Origin: Rhodococcus sp. RD6.2
Lineage (GTDB): Bacteria; Actinomycetota; Actinomycetes; Mycobacteriales; Mycobacteriaceae
Assembly: GCF_001040705.1 (NCBI RefSeq)
Contig: NZ_CVQP01000005.1
Coordinates: forward strand, 110,675 to 174,674
Direction of reading: 5' to 3'
DNA length: 64,000 bases
Below the pieces are notes generated by a model. It was not told where the DNA came from. It saw only the letters and a program-made list of their open reading frames with translations, and searched no databases. This document shows, piece after piece, positions 1-8,057 of this stretch. Position 1 is the first letter of the stretch; each line of letters begins with the position of its first letter. The translations under genes and the position numbers were made by a program.

Positions 1-1
1 C

Positions 2-1162
2 AACGTCGACGTCGCGGGGCTGCCGACCGGTGAGGGCAGCGCCGCGTTCACGCCGCGTCCGGCGGCGACGGATGCGCCGTCGGCGACCCAGCTGCTCTCG
101 ACCGGGTTGGTGGCGTTGGGCAAGAGCAGGTTGCCGGAGTTCGGGTTCAGCCCGACCACGGAGTTCGCGAACGCCGAGCCGGTACACAATCCGTGGAATC
201 CCGACTTCTCGTCGGGCGCGTCGTCGGGCGGTGCGGCGGCGCTGGTGGCGTCGGGAGTGGTGCCGATCGCGCACGGCAACGACGGCGGCGGGTCGATCCG
301 CATTCCGGCGGCGGCGTGCGGGCTGGTCGGGTTGAAGCCGACACGGGGCCGGATGCGGGCGGACAAGAACGACCTGTCGATGCCGGTACGCATCGTCACG
401 CAGGGCGTCGTGACCCGCACCGTCCGCGACTCGGCGAACTACTACGCGGCCGCCGAGCAGCACTACCGCAATCCGGCCCTACCGCCGATCCGGCTCGTCG
501 AGGGTCCGAGCAGCACCCGACTGCGCGTCGGCGTGGTGATGGACTCCGTGCACGGCACCCCCACCGACGACGACACCCGCACCGCGGTGCGCGCGACCGC
601 GGATCTGCTGTCCGGCCTCGGCCATCACGTCTCCGAGGCGCCGCTTCCGGTCGGTCCCGAGTTCGTCGACGACTTCAGCATCTATTGGGGTTTCCTGTCC
701 TTCGCGCTCTGCACGGGCGGGAAGCGGATGCTCGGCCCGGACTTCGACAAGGACCGCACCGACAATCTCACCCGGGGCCTGGACGCGCTGTACCGCCGCA
801 ACATCGCGAAGACGCCGCAGGTGCTGTACCGGTTGCAGCGGACCGCGCGCCGGGCGAGGCAGTTGTTCGCGACCTACGACGTGGTCCTGTCCCCGGTCGT
901 GTCCCACACGACACCGGAGCTCGGGTTCCTCTCCCCCGCACAGCCTTTCGACGAGCTGTTCGAGCGGATCGTCACCTACACGGCGTTCACACCACTGAAC
1001 AACGCCGCGGGCACGCCTGCGATCTCGCTGCCCCTGCACACCACGTCGGCGGGACTGCCGCTCGGGATGCACTTCTCGGCCGCGCACGGCGACGAGCGGA
1101 CGCTGCTCGAGTTGGCATTCGAACTCGAGCAGGCCCGCCCGTTCGCGCGGATCACCGGCTAG
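2..1162 (+). CDS. Amidase (amidase-signature family), 5' end outside window
   Basis: C-terminal part of an amidase-signature enzyme; the frame is open to the first bases of the window, so the N terminus is missing. The Ser-cisSer-Lys triad region is present: Lys in LGKSRLPEFG, the cis-Ser in GASSGGAAALVASG, and the nucleophile in GNDGGGSIRIPAAACG followed by GLKPTRGR. Family members hydrolyse amides to acid and ammonia in the cytosol; the substrate cannot be read from sequence. The stop codon overlaps the stop of the convergent MmpL gene by four bases, so there is no room for a terminator between them. Confidence 0.93.
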   Translation, partial: NVDVAGLPTGEGSAAFTPRPAATDAPSATQLLSTGLVALGKSRLPEFGFSPTTEFANAEPVHNPWNPDFSSGASSGGAAALVASGVVPIAHGNDGGGSIRIPAAACGLVGLKPTRGRMRADKNDLSMPVRIVTQGVVTRTVRDSANYYAAAEQHYRNPALPPIRLVEGPSSTRLRVGVVMDSVHGTPTDDDTRTAVRATADLLSGLGHHVSEAPLPVGPEFVDDFSIYWGFLSFALCTGGKRMLGPDFDKDRTDNLTRGLDALYRRNIAKTPQVLYRLQRTARRARQLFATYDVVLSPVVSHTTPELGFLSPAQPFDELFERIVTYTAFTPLNNAAGTPAISLPLHTTSAGLPLGMHFSAAHGDERTLLELAFELEQARPFARITG

Positions 1163-3255
1163 GGAACCAGCTCGCCGTCCGGCTCGGCCTTGCGGGACAG
1201 CGCGCTCGGCCACCACACCCGCGGACCGATGTCGTAGACGAGGGCGGGCACCAGCAGTGAGCGCACGAGCAGTGCGTCGAGGAGCACACCGAACGCGACG
1301 ATGAAGGCGATCTGCGCCAGGAAGATCAGCGGGATCACGGCGAGAGCCGAGAACGTCGCGGCGAGAACGACTCCGGCGGAGGTGATGACACCGCCGGTGA
1401 CGGTGAGTCCGCGGAGCACGCCGCGCCGCGTCCCGATCCGGTGCGCTTCCTCGCGGACCCTGGTCATCAGGAAGATGTTGTAGTCGATGCCTAGTGCGAC
1501 GAGGAAGACGAACGCGAACAGTGGGACGACGGGGTCGGCGCCGGGGAAGCCGAGGATGTGATTGAACACGATCGACGAAATACCCAGTGTCGCCGCGAAG
1601 GACAGGATCACGGTGCCCATGAGCAGCAGCGGCGCGAGCAGGGAGCGCAGCAGCAGGCACAGGATCGCGAGGACCACGAGGCTCACCACCGGGATGATCA
1701 GGTTGCGGTCGTGGGTTGCCGTGGTCTTGGTGTCGAGGTCGGTTGCGGTGGGTCCGCCGACGAGTGCGTCGGCGCCGTCGACCGCGTGAACCGAGTCCCG
1801 CAGTCGCTTCACGGTGTCCTCGGCGGCGAGCGAGTCGGCGGCGTCGGTCAGGGTCGCCTCGATGGCGACGCGTCCGTCCACGATCAGGGGTGCTCCACCG
1901 GAACTCACGATCGTGACGTCCTCGACGCCGGGCACCTCGGCGGCCGTGCGCACCTCGGCGAGGGAGTCGGCGTTTGCAATGATCACGGCGGGTGATCCGC
2001 TACCTGCGTCGAAGTGTTCGCCGAGCACCTGCTGTCCGGCGCTCGAGTCCGCCTCGAACAGGAAGGTGTCGGACTGCGCGATGCCACTGGCCTTGAACTG
2101 CGGCAGGAAGAGTGCGAACAGGATCAGTACGAGCGTCGAGCCGACCCAGAACCGGCGGGGGTGCCGTCCGATGCGTGCGGCGAGCTTCGCCCAGAATCCG
2201 TGCTGAGCTTCGACTTCCGAATCTCCGGTGTAGCCGGGTCGACGCGGCCAGAACGCGGATCGCCCGAACAGCACGAGTGCCGCGGGCAGGAACGTCATCG
2301 ACGCGACGAACGAGGCGGCGATACCGATCGCGGCGACCGGGCCGAGACCGCGATTCGAGTTCAGGTCGGACAGCAGCAGGCACAGGACGCCTGCGATGAC
2401 GGTGCCCGCCGACGCGGCGACGGGTTCGAGGGTCGCCTTCCACGCGGTGCGCATCGCGGCGTACTTGTCCTCCTGCACGTGCAGTTCCTCCCGGAACCGC
2501 GAGACGAGCAGCAGCGCGTAGTCGGTGGCGGCGCCGAACACGAGGATGAACAGGATGCCCTGGCTTTGGCCGTTGAGGGTGATGGCGCCGGCGTCGGCGA
2601 GCACGTAGACAAGGAGGCTGGCGAGGACCAGCGCGAACAGCGCGGAGAAGATGACGACGAACGGCAGGATCGGACTGCGGTAGACGACGATGAGGATCAG
2701 CATCACGACCGCACCCGCGACGAGGATCAGCAGTCCGTCGATCCCCGCGAACGCCGAGCTGAGGTCGGCGGCGGTGCCTGCCGGGCCGGTGACGTGAACA
2801 GTCAGGCCGTCGGGCGCGTCGGCGAGGGCGTCCCGCAGTTGGGCGACGGTGTCCTTGACCTCGCCCGTGCTGTCGACGGGGACGAACACCTGCAGCGCCT
2901 GGCCGTCGTGGGACGGGAGCGGCGGCGAGACCTGCGGCCCGAAGCCCTCTGTTCCCGCGAGCACTCCTGTGCTGTCGGCGAGGAACGCGGTGTCGGCGGC
3001 CTGGATACCGCCGTCGCGTTCGGCGACGACGATGGCGGGCACGAATGTGGTGTCCTGAAATCCACTCTCGAGGCGTGCGACCTCCGTGGCTTCGGCGGAT
3101 GCGGGCAGGAACGATGTGGCGTCGTTGGACTGCACGTCCGTGAGCTTGCCCGCGAAGGGTCCGCCCATCCCGGCGAGCGTGAGCCACGCGAGGATCAGCA
3201 GAGCTGGCAGAATCCAGCGCAGTCGCCGAGTCCGGGTGGGTGCCGTCGTTGTCAC
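1159..3255 (-). CDS. MmpL/RND-family transporter
   Basis: About 698-residue inner-membrane transporter of the MmpL branch of RND proteins, which export lipids or hydrophobic compounds. It has an N-terminal membrane helix (LRWILPALLILAWLTLAGMG), a large extracytoplasmic loop (FLPASAEATEVARLES onward), a block of helices near residues 160-330 containing GAATDYALLL, a second loop, and a C-terminal helix block with ALGIDYNIFLMTRV. The GTG start at 3255 is chosen because GAGAGGAC lies just upstream and the membrane helix follows at once; the longer upstream reading is Arg-rich and runs into the divergent promoter. It faces a MarR gene across 86 bp holding a palindrome, suggesting MarR control. The cargo is unknown. 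Confidence 0.9.
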   Translation of the reverse strand: MTTTAPTRTRRLRWILPALLILAWLTLAGMGGPFAGKLTDVQSNDATSFLPASAEATEVARLESGFQDTTFVPAIVVAERDGGIQAADTAFLADSTGVLAGTEGFGPQVSPPLPSHDGQALQVFVPVDSTGEVKDTVAQLRDALADAPDGLTVHVTGPAGTAADLSSAFAGIDGLLILVAGAVVMLILIVVYRSPILPFVVIFSALFALVLASLLVYVLADAGAITLNGQSQGILFILVFGAATDYALLLVSRFREELHVQEDKYAAMRTAWKATLEPVAASAGTVIAGVLCLLLSDLNSNRGLGPVAAIGIAASFVASMTFLPAALVLFGRSAFWPRRPGYTGDSEVEAQHGFWAKLAARIGRHPRRFWVGSTLVLILFALFLPQFKASGIAQSDTFLFEADSSAGQQVLGEHFDAGSGSPAVIIANADSLAEVRTAAEVPGVEDVTIVSSGGAPLIVDGRVAIEATLTDAADSLAAEDTVKRLRDSVHAVDGADALVGGPTATDLDTKTTATHDRNLIIPVVSLVVLAILCLLLRSLLAPLLLMGTVILSFAATLGISSIVFNHILGFPGADPVVPLFAFVFLVALGIDYNIFLMTRVREEAHRIGTRRGVLRGLTVTGGVITSAGVVLAATFSALAVIPLIFLAQIAFIVAFGVLLDALLVRSLLVPALVYDIGPRVWWPSALSRKAEPDGELVP

Positions 3256-3300
3256 GATCGTCCTCTCGAGGGATCCGGTGCCGATGTCCGATTCGTGATT

Positions 3301-3320
3301 TTGCTCAGCCTGCTGAACAA
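3301..3320. promoter_or_regulatory. Likely MarR operator
   Basis: Near-perfect palindrome TTGCTCAGCCTGCTGAACAA: the 9-base arms match at 8 positions around a CT centre. It sits in the 86 bp between the divergent mmpL-type and marR genes, 21 bp before the MarR start. MarR repressors usually bind 16-20 bp palindromes in such shared regions, so autorepression and control of the transporter are inferred. Confidence 0.7.
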
Positions 3321-3341
3321 ATGCAACCCCGGGAGGACGAG

Positions 3342-3779
3342 ATGGGTCCCGACGCCATCGACACCTGGCCCACCGGCCGACTGCTGTCCACCGCGGCACG
3401 GCTCGTCGAGCACTCCTGGGAGTCGGTGCTCCGCGCACACGACCTCACCCACGCCGGGCTGTTCGTCCTGCACGCGGCATCCCGCGCACCGGCATCGCAA
3501 CGCGAACTCGCCCGCACCGCCCGCGTCACCGACCAGACGATGAGCCGTACCGTCGAGAAGCTCGAACGCGCCGGCTACGTCACCCGCGAGACGGATCTCT
3601 GCGACGAGCGCCGCAAACTGGTCACCGTCACCGACACGGGACGCGACGTGTACGGGCGGCTGATCGACCTCGAACGCGACGACGCCACACTCACCGCAGC
3701 CGTCGGAGACGCGACGGCCCTGCGTACCCAACTCCTCGCTCTCGTCCGAGCACTGCAGCCGCCTGCCGACCGCTCGTGA
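3342..3779 (+). CDS. MarR-family transcriptional regulator
   Basis: A 145-residue winged-helix repressor. The recognition region is QRELARTARVTDQTMSRTVEKLERAGYVTRE, followed by the wing LCDERRKLVTVTDTGRDVYGRL typical of MarR. The ATG at 3342 is preferred to the in-frame ATG at 3321 because GGGAGGACGAG lies directly before it. Divergent from the MmpL transporter with a palindromic operator between them, it probably represses the pump until a lipophilic ligand binds. A strong hairpin follows the gene. Confidence 0.9.
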   Translation: MGPDAIDTWPTGRLLSTAARLVEHSWESVLRAHDLTHAGLFVLHAASRAPASQRELARTARVTDQTMSRTVEKLERAGYVTRETDLCDERRKLVTVTDTGRDVYGRLIDLERDDATLTAAVGDATALRTQLLALVRALQPPADRS

Positions 3780-3806
3780 CGCAGAGGCCCGGACCTCGGC
3801 CGACGG

Positions 3807-3843
3807 AAAAGCCCCACACCCGATTCGGGTGTGGGACTTTTCA
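3807..3843. terminator. Bidirectional intrinsic terminator
   Basis: AAAAGCCCCACACCCGA / TCGGGTGTGGGACTTTT: a GC-rich stem flanked by an A-run on one side and a T-run on the other, so it can end transcripts on both strands. It lies between marR and the small minus-strand gene at 3898-4008. Confidence 0.9.
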
Positions 3844-3897
3844 CATCGTCGATGGTGTGGACGCGCTGTCAGGACAGGCGCATTCATACACGACCTG

Positions 3898-4008
3898 TCA
3901 GGACTGCGATGCCAGCCCTGCACCGACCGCGACCGCGATCAGACCGAGTCCACCGATGCCGGCGAAATAGCTGATGGCGGCGAGGCTGTCATCTTCGGAC
4001 GAACCCAT
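3898..4008 (-). CDS. 36-residue single-span membrane peptide
   Basis: Short gene with a polar N terminus (MGSSEDDSLAAISYF) and one hydrophobic Gly/Ala-rich helix (AGIGGLGLIAVAVGAGLA) ending in SQS. A textbook ribosome site, AGAAGGAG, lies 8 nt before the ATG, better than most in this window, and the bidirectional terminator at 3807-3843 lies downstream. I do not recognise a family. It could be a stress-induced membrane microprotein or a toxin-like peptide; neither is shown by the sequence. Confidence 0.6.
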   Translation of the reverse strand: MGSSEDDSLAAISYFAGIGGLGLIAVAVGAGLASQS

Positions 4009-4196
4009 GCTTGAACTCCTTCTGAACGGGGATGCTGCTCACCGGCGTCGGGTTGCCGAATACTGCTGGGCTACCGGCTCGCAGGGTCATTGCTACCCGG
4101 ATGACCGCCCACCCGCAAGGCCTGGAACCTGGCAAATTCCTCGGAAACCGTTTTCGGCGTGAGCATTCACCTCGAACACCTTGGCACCATGGTCCG

Positions 4197-4853
4197 GTGA
4201 ACTCGTACTGGGCCGACTGGTCGGCGTACCTGCCCCTCGCACTGGCGGCGCCGCTCGTCCTGTGGCGTCCGCTGTGGAATCTGACGCGGCACGTGGTGAC
4301 GCTGGCGCACGAGGCGGGGCATGCGATCGCCGCGGTCGCGACGGGACGCCGACTCACCGGCATCCGCCTGCACTCCGACACCTCGGGGCTGACCCTCTCC
4401 CGCGGCAAGCCGCGGGGTCCGGGCATGGTGGTGACCGCTGCCGCCGGCTATCTCGCCCCGTCGCTGCTCGGCCTCGCGGGCGCCGCCCTCATCGCCGCCG
4501 GACGCCTGCCGATCCTCCTGTGGGGCGCGGTGGCACTGATCGCCCTGATGATCCCGTTCATCCGCAACGTCTTCGGGTTCCTCGTCCTCGTCGCCGCGGG
4601 CGGAGCCGTCGGCGTCGTCGCCTGGTACGGCTCCGACCCCCTGCAACTGCACTTCGCCTACACCGCGATCTGGCTGCTCCTCGCGGGCAACCTCCGCACC
4701 ATCGTCGAAGCGGCCCGCACCCGCAGCGGGAACTCCGACCTCGACCAGCTCCGCCGGCTCACCCACCTCCCCCGATTCCTGTGGACGGCAACGCTCATTG
4801 CCATTGCCGTCGGCACCGGCATCCTCGCGTGGCGGGCGCAGTACCTGGCGTGA
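4197..4853 (+). CDS. M50B-like membrane metalloprotease family protein
   Basis: About 218-residue polytopic membrane protein with an HEAGH zinc motif (VTLAHEAGHAIAAVATGRR, residues 37-55), followed by PGMVVTAAAGYLAPSLLGLAGAA, the organisation of actinobacterial M50B peptidase-like proteins. Five or six hydrophobic segments follow. Family members cleave within the membrane, but many in this group are uncharacterised. The start is set at GTG 4197; there is no good Shine-Dalgarno, but a CACCAT box 6 nt upstream would fit a leaderless transcript. Upstream in-frame ATGs at 4032 and 4101 would add an unlikely polar tail. Confidence 0.8.
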   Translation: MNSYWADWSAYLPLALAAPLVLWRPLWNLTRHVVTLAHEAGHAIAAVATGRRLTGIRLHSDTSGLTLSRGKPRGPGMVVTAAAGYLAPSLLGLAGAALIAAGRLPILLWGAVALIALMIPFIRNVFGFLVLVAAGGAVGVVAWYGSDPLQLHFAYTAIWLLLAGNLRTIVEAARTRSGNSDLDQLRRLTHLPRFLWTATLIAIAVGTGILAWRAQYLA

Positions 4854-4965
4854 CGGGCGAAACCTTCCTTCCACTATTGAACATTCGTCCACATTCAGGT
4901 TTGCGGCCCTGTTAACTCGTGGGCGAGTCAGCCATGCCCACCCCTTCCCCGAGGAACGAGGACAC

Positions 4966-6105
4966 ATGACGGAGTTCAACGGAATCGATCGACGCCAATT
5001 CCTGACCGGTGCCGCGGCTGCGGGCGCCGCCCTTCCGCTCGCCGCGATGATGCCGTCCATCGCGTCCGCAGCCGACACCGGCAGCGCCGATTCCCTGTCC
5101 GCCGCCGTGGCCGGTACCGGCAGCGCCGATGCCCCGTTCCCCACCGACCTCGACAAGTTCCCCTTTCCCACCGAGTCGACGCTCCGCGTCCTTCTCTGCG
5201 GTGACGCAGGCACCGGGGCGCCGCCGCAGTGGGCGGTGGCCAACGCGATTCGCGACCTCCACGCCCGCGAACCCCTCTCCCTGGCGCTGGGCCTCGGCGA
5301 CAACATCTACGAGAGCGGTCCGACCAGCGACACCGACAACCAGTTCGCCACCAAGTTCGAGGACCCGAACCACGGCCTCGACTTCCCGTGGGTGATGGCA
5401 CTGGGCAACCACGACAACAGCGCGGTCTTTCCCGGCGACGGCGGCTGGCTGGGACGGGGCGACGAGGAGGTCGACTACCACCGGCGCTCCCGGAAGTGGT
5501 GGATGCCCAGCCGGTACTACTCGGTGCGGCTGCCCGAGCAGAACCCGGTTGTCGAGTTCTTCGTCCTCGACCTCAATCCGCTCGCCGCGTACCTTCCGCC
5601 GCTGTTCTCGCCGTACTGGGCACCCGACGGACCTTTCATGACAGAGCAGCGGGCCTGGCTCGACGCCGCGATCTCCTCTTCGACGGCGAAGTGGAAGATC
5701 GCGGTCACTCATCATCCGTACCTCAGCAACGGATCCCACGGCGATGCCGGCATGTACGACGGGATCCCCATCGAACCGCTGAACGGCGTTCACGCGAAGC
5801 GGTTCTACGAGGATCACGTCGTCGGCCGATGCAACCTCATCCTGTCCGGGCACGATCACTCGATGCAGATCCTCGAGCCGACGACAGCGTCCAAGGGAAC
5901 CCGTCAGATCGTGTGCGGCGCATCGGCGAAGAACAGCCACGGCAAGGCCGGCCCCGCCGTCGATCGCCCGAACCTCTTTCAGAACTACACGGATGTCGGA
6001 TTCATGGTGATGGACCTCGACCAGGATGCCGTCACCGTCCGGGTGTACACGGTGGACATCGCCACCGCGACGTCGAGGGTGGCGTTCGAGCGCCGCCTGG
6101 CCTGA
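4966..6105 (+). CDS. Tat-exported metallophosphoesterase (purple acid phosphatase-like)
   Basis: A 379-residue secreted calcineurin-type phosphoesterase. The N terminus has a twin-arginine signal (DRRQFLTGAAAAGAALPLAAM, cleavage near ASA-ADT at about residue 40). The metal-site motifs occur in order: GDAGTG, GLGDNIYESG, GNHDNS, THHPY and GHDH, so both metals of the dinuclear centre can be bound. It probably releases phosphate from esters outside the cell. The ATG at 4966 has GAACGAGGAC before it; a hairpin follows the stop. Its substrate and any phosphate control cannot be read from the sequence. Confidence 0.9.
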   Translation: MTEFNGIDRRQFLTGAAAAGAALPLAAMMPSIASAADTGSADSLSAAVAGTGSADAPFPTDLDKFPFPTESTLRVLLCGDAGTGAPPQWAVANAIRDLHAREPLSLALGLGDNIYESGPTSDTDNQFATKFEDPNHGLDFPWVMALGNHDNSAVFPGDGGWLGRGDEEVDYHRRSRKWWMPSRYYSVRLPEQNPVVEFFVLDLNPLAAYLPPLFSPYWAPDGPFMTEQRAWLDAAISSSTAKWKIAVTHHPYLSNGSHGDAGMYDGIPIEPLNGVHAKRFYEDHVVGRCNLILSGHDHSMQILEPTTASKGTRQIVCGASAKNSHGKAGPAVDRPNLFQNYTDVGFMVMDLDQDAVTVRVYTVDIATATSRVAFERRLA

Positions 6106-6111
6106 TCGACC

Positions 6112-6152
6112 GGCCGTCGCACCGGCGCACGTTCGCGCCGGCTGCGACGGCC
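6112..6152. terminator. Hairpin terminator after the phosphoesterase gene
   Basis: Stem GGCCGTCGCA.CCGGCGC pairing with GCGCCGG.TGCGACGGCC around an acgttc loop; 17 base pairs with one bulge. There is no clear T-run, as is common in actinobacteria. It lies between convergent genes. Confidence 0.75.
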
Positions 6153-6180
6153 CGTCAGCCGGGCATCGCAGAACGGGCGG

Positions 6181-6786
6181 CTACGCCGTGGCGGCGTCGG
6201 CCGCGTCGTTGATCGACGTGATGACGTCGACGAGCTTGCGCGTCTGATCGAGGTCGAACAGCTGCGTCGGCCCCTGGGGTGCGGTGTCGGTGAACGGCGC
6301 CTCGAAGAGCAGACTCGGATCCATCTGGCCGTGCCGCGTCAGATGACTGACGACCAGGTTGACGAAATCGATCTGGCTCACGGTCGCGGTGCGTCCGGCG
6401 AGGAAGTCGGCGAACGCCTCCTGCACGGCCTTCTGATCGAGGCCGACGAGCGAGCGGATGAACCTGCCGAGTCCGTGAGCATTCTCGACCGCACGCGCGA
6501 GGTCCTCGGGTTCGCCCGCGCCGCTGCTCGCGAGCAGCCCTTCGAGGGAGTCCAGATCCACTGCGGTGAGCACCTTCCCCGACCTCACCTTCTGCAAGGC
6601 CAGGTTGTCGGGCTGGCGACGCAGGTAGTCCCGCACCTTCGCCGTGTAGCGCTCGACGTCGGTGCCGGACCGCATCTCCGGCATGTCTCGTTCCACGACC
6701 TCACCGAGGGTGTCCGTGAAGTCGGTGTAGACGACGACCCGCTTCTTCTTCTCCAACAGTCCGACGATGGAGCGGAGTTCGCGCCG
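6181..6786 (-). pseudogene. hsdR: Type I restriction subunit HsdR, C-terminal remnant
   Basis: About 201 codons match the C-terminal helical domain of EcoEI-type HsdR proteins: RSIVGLLEKKKRVVVYTDFTDTLGE, then FIRSLVGLDQKAVQEAFADFLAG, IDFVNLVVSHLTRHGQMDPSLLFEAPFTDTAPQGP. The nuclease and DEAD/helicase domains, usually about 700 residues, are absent. Upstream of about 6786 the frame loses all similarity and a different coding frame takes over, so this is a truncated remnant with no start of its own. The matching HsdM remnant lies 3.5 kb away on the same strand. Confidence 0.85.
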
Positions 6787-7117
6787 CGATGCGATCGAAT
6801 TCCCTATCGGGCACCGCCTCCCACAGTGTTTGTGCGGCGACGACGTCCGCGATGACGGCCGTCTCGGTCTCGGTGCACCCAAACACCGACACCCGCGCGG
6901 TGTGGCCGAAAAGCTCGGAGACCGATTCGATCGAGAAGCGATTCTCGTCGCCGATAGTTGTACTGACGAGATACCTGAGTTCATCGAGATCGACTGCGGA
7001 CACCACCTCGGGTTGCGCATTTCGGGAGCGCACGCGCGGCGCGACGAACACTGCCCGCTCGTAGGACCAGCGAGGTTGCGTGTCTGGCTTGGAAGCTGAA
7101 TCGAAAGCTGTTGGCAT
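6701..7117 (-). CDS. Hypothetical protein, joined out of frame to the hsdR remnant
   Basis: 138-codon frame beginning MPTAFDSASKPDTQPRW; a plausible protein-like part runs to about position 6785 (DVVAAQTLWEAVPDREFDRIA), after which it overlaps the HsdR remnant in another frame and turns into Arg/His-rich nonsense. This looks like the front of one gene broken by the event that left the hsdR tail. I recognise no family. Start site and expression are uncertain. Confidence 0.35.
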   Translation of the reverse strand: MPTAFDSASKPDTQPRWSYERAVFVAPRVRSRNAQPEVVSAVDLDELRYLVSTTIGDENRFSIESVSELFGHTARVSVFGCTETETAVIADVVAAQTLWEAVPDREFDRIAARTPLHRRTVGEEEAGRRLHRLHGHPR

Positions 7118-7304
7118 TGAATCACCGTGGCGAGGACTCCGCAGCACGTGAAGAGAAGGAACGTATCAGTGCCGCGTTTCCGTGTCCACCAATGCGATCC
7201 CACACCGGCGTCGGCGAACATGTCGGTGGGCTCTGTCATTCTGTCCGGCTCTCGCAAATGCGGGACGCGTCGACTGCGACGCACCATCTCCACAGGAGCA
7301 CGAC

Positions 7305-7885
7305 ATGACCGAGCCCTTCCCCACCCCTGCGCCCTACCCCACCCAGCCCGGCTACCAGCCCGCCGCGACCGCGCCGAAGAAGAAGCGGAAGAAGTGGCCG
7401 TGGGTGGTCGGCGCCATCGTTCTGTTTCTCGCGCTTGTCGGCAGCTTCGGCGAAGCAGACAGGGAGAAGAGCGGCGCCGCCACCGCAGCGTCGCCGAGCA
7501 GCCAGGCGACGGTAGTCTCGTCGACCGCGTCGCGGCTCAGCAGCCAGACCACCGTTCCGAGCATCACTGCCCCTGCCGCATCTGCTGCACCTGTGGAGCC
7601 TGTGAGGAGCAGTGCGACGGCAGCGGCCATCGTTCCGCCGGTGACCACCGCAGCGCCTTCTCCCGCAGCGGACTGATCGACCAGCTCGAGTACGAAGACT
7701 TCTCCACCGAGGATGCGACGTATGCGGTGGACAGCCTGGATGCGGACTGGAACGAGCAGGCAGCACGGAGCGCCGAGCAGTACCTCGACTTCACCTCGTT
7801 CTCGAAGTCCGGACTGATCGACCAGCTGGTGTACGAGGGCTACACGTACGCGCAGGCCGAATACGGGGCCAACTCCGTCTACTGA
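7305..7885 (+). pseudogene. Ltp-type host-surface lipoprotein-like gene, frameshifted
   Basis: The first frame (ATG 7305, CACAGGAGCACGAC upstream) encodes a Pro-rich N terminus, a KKKRKKWPW stop-transfer patch, one membrane helix (VVGAIVLFLALVGSF) and a Ser/Thr/Ala linker, ending at 7676. The second frame, to 7885, encodes two Ltp repeats: FSRSGLIDQLEYEDFSTEDATYAVDSL and FSKSGLIDQLVYEGYTYAQAEYGANSV. Normal relatives carry both parts in one protein (membrane anchor, linker, repeats), so one base appears to be missing or extra in the linker near 7600-7650. Phage-encoded Ltp proteins block superinfection; bacterial copies are of unclear role. A sequencing error is an alternative. Confidence 0.75.
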
Positions 7886-7918
7886 CAGCCGCTTTCGGCG
7901 CCAGAAGTGGACGCCTCG

Positions 7919-7951
7919 CTACCGTCCGAGCTCCGTTTCGCTCGGCGGTAG
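7919..7951. repeat. Inverted repeat (hairpin)
   Basis: CTACCGTCCGAG / CTCGGCGGTAG with one unpaired base and a 10-nt spacer, just after the Ltp-like gene. It may serve as its terminator. Confidence 0.5.
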
Positions 7952-7974
7952 GTGGCGTGTCGGAACCGCGGCCA

Positions 7975-8016
7975 GCGGGTGAAGCCGTCGCTGAGGGGTG
8001 TGACGGCTTCACCCGC
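7975..8016. terminator. Strong hairpin, probable terminator of the HNH gene
   Basis: Perfect 15-bp stem GCGGGTGAAGCCGTC / GACGGCTTCACCCGC with a 12-nt loop, 42 bp past the stop of the minus-strand DUF222/HNH gene and also downstream of the plus-strand Ltp-like gene. No T-run follows. Confidence 0.7.
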
Positions 8017-8057
8017 GACTAGACCGCGCGATCAGGGCGCGTCATCGCCACTGTCGG

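Noticed and set aside
7118-7304. Possible gene in the gap before the Ltp-like gene
   Set aside because: Frames here have no ribosome site or protein-like composition; I see only the promoter-side DNA of the Ltp-like gene.
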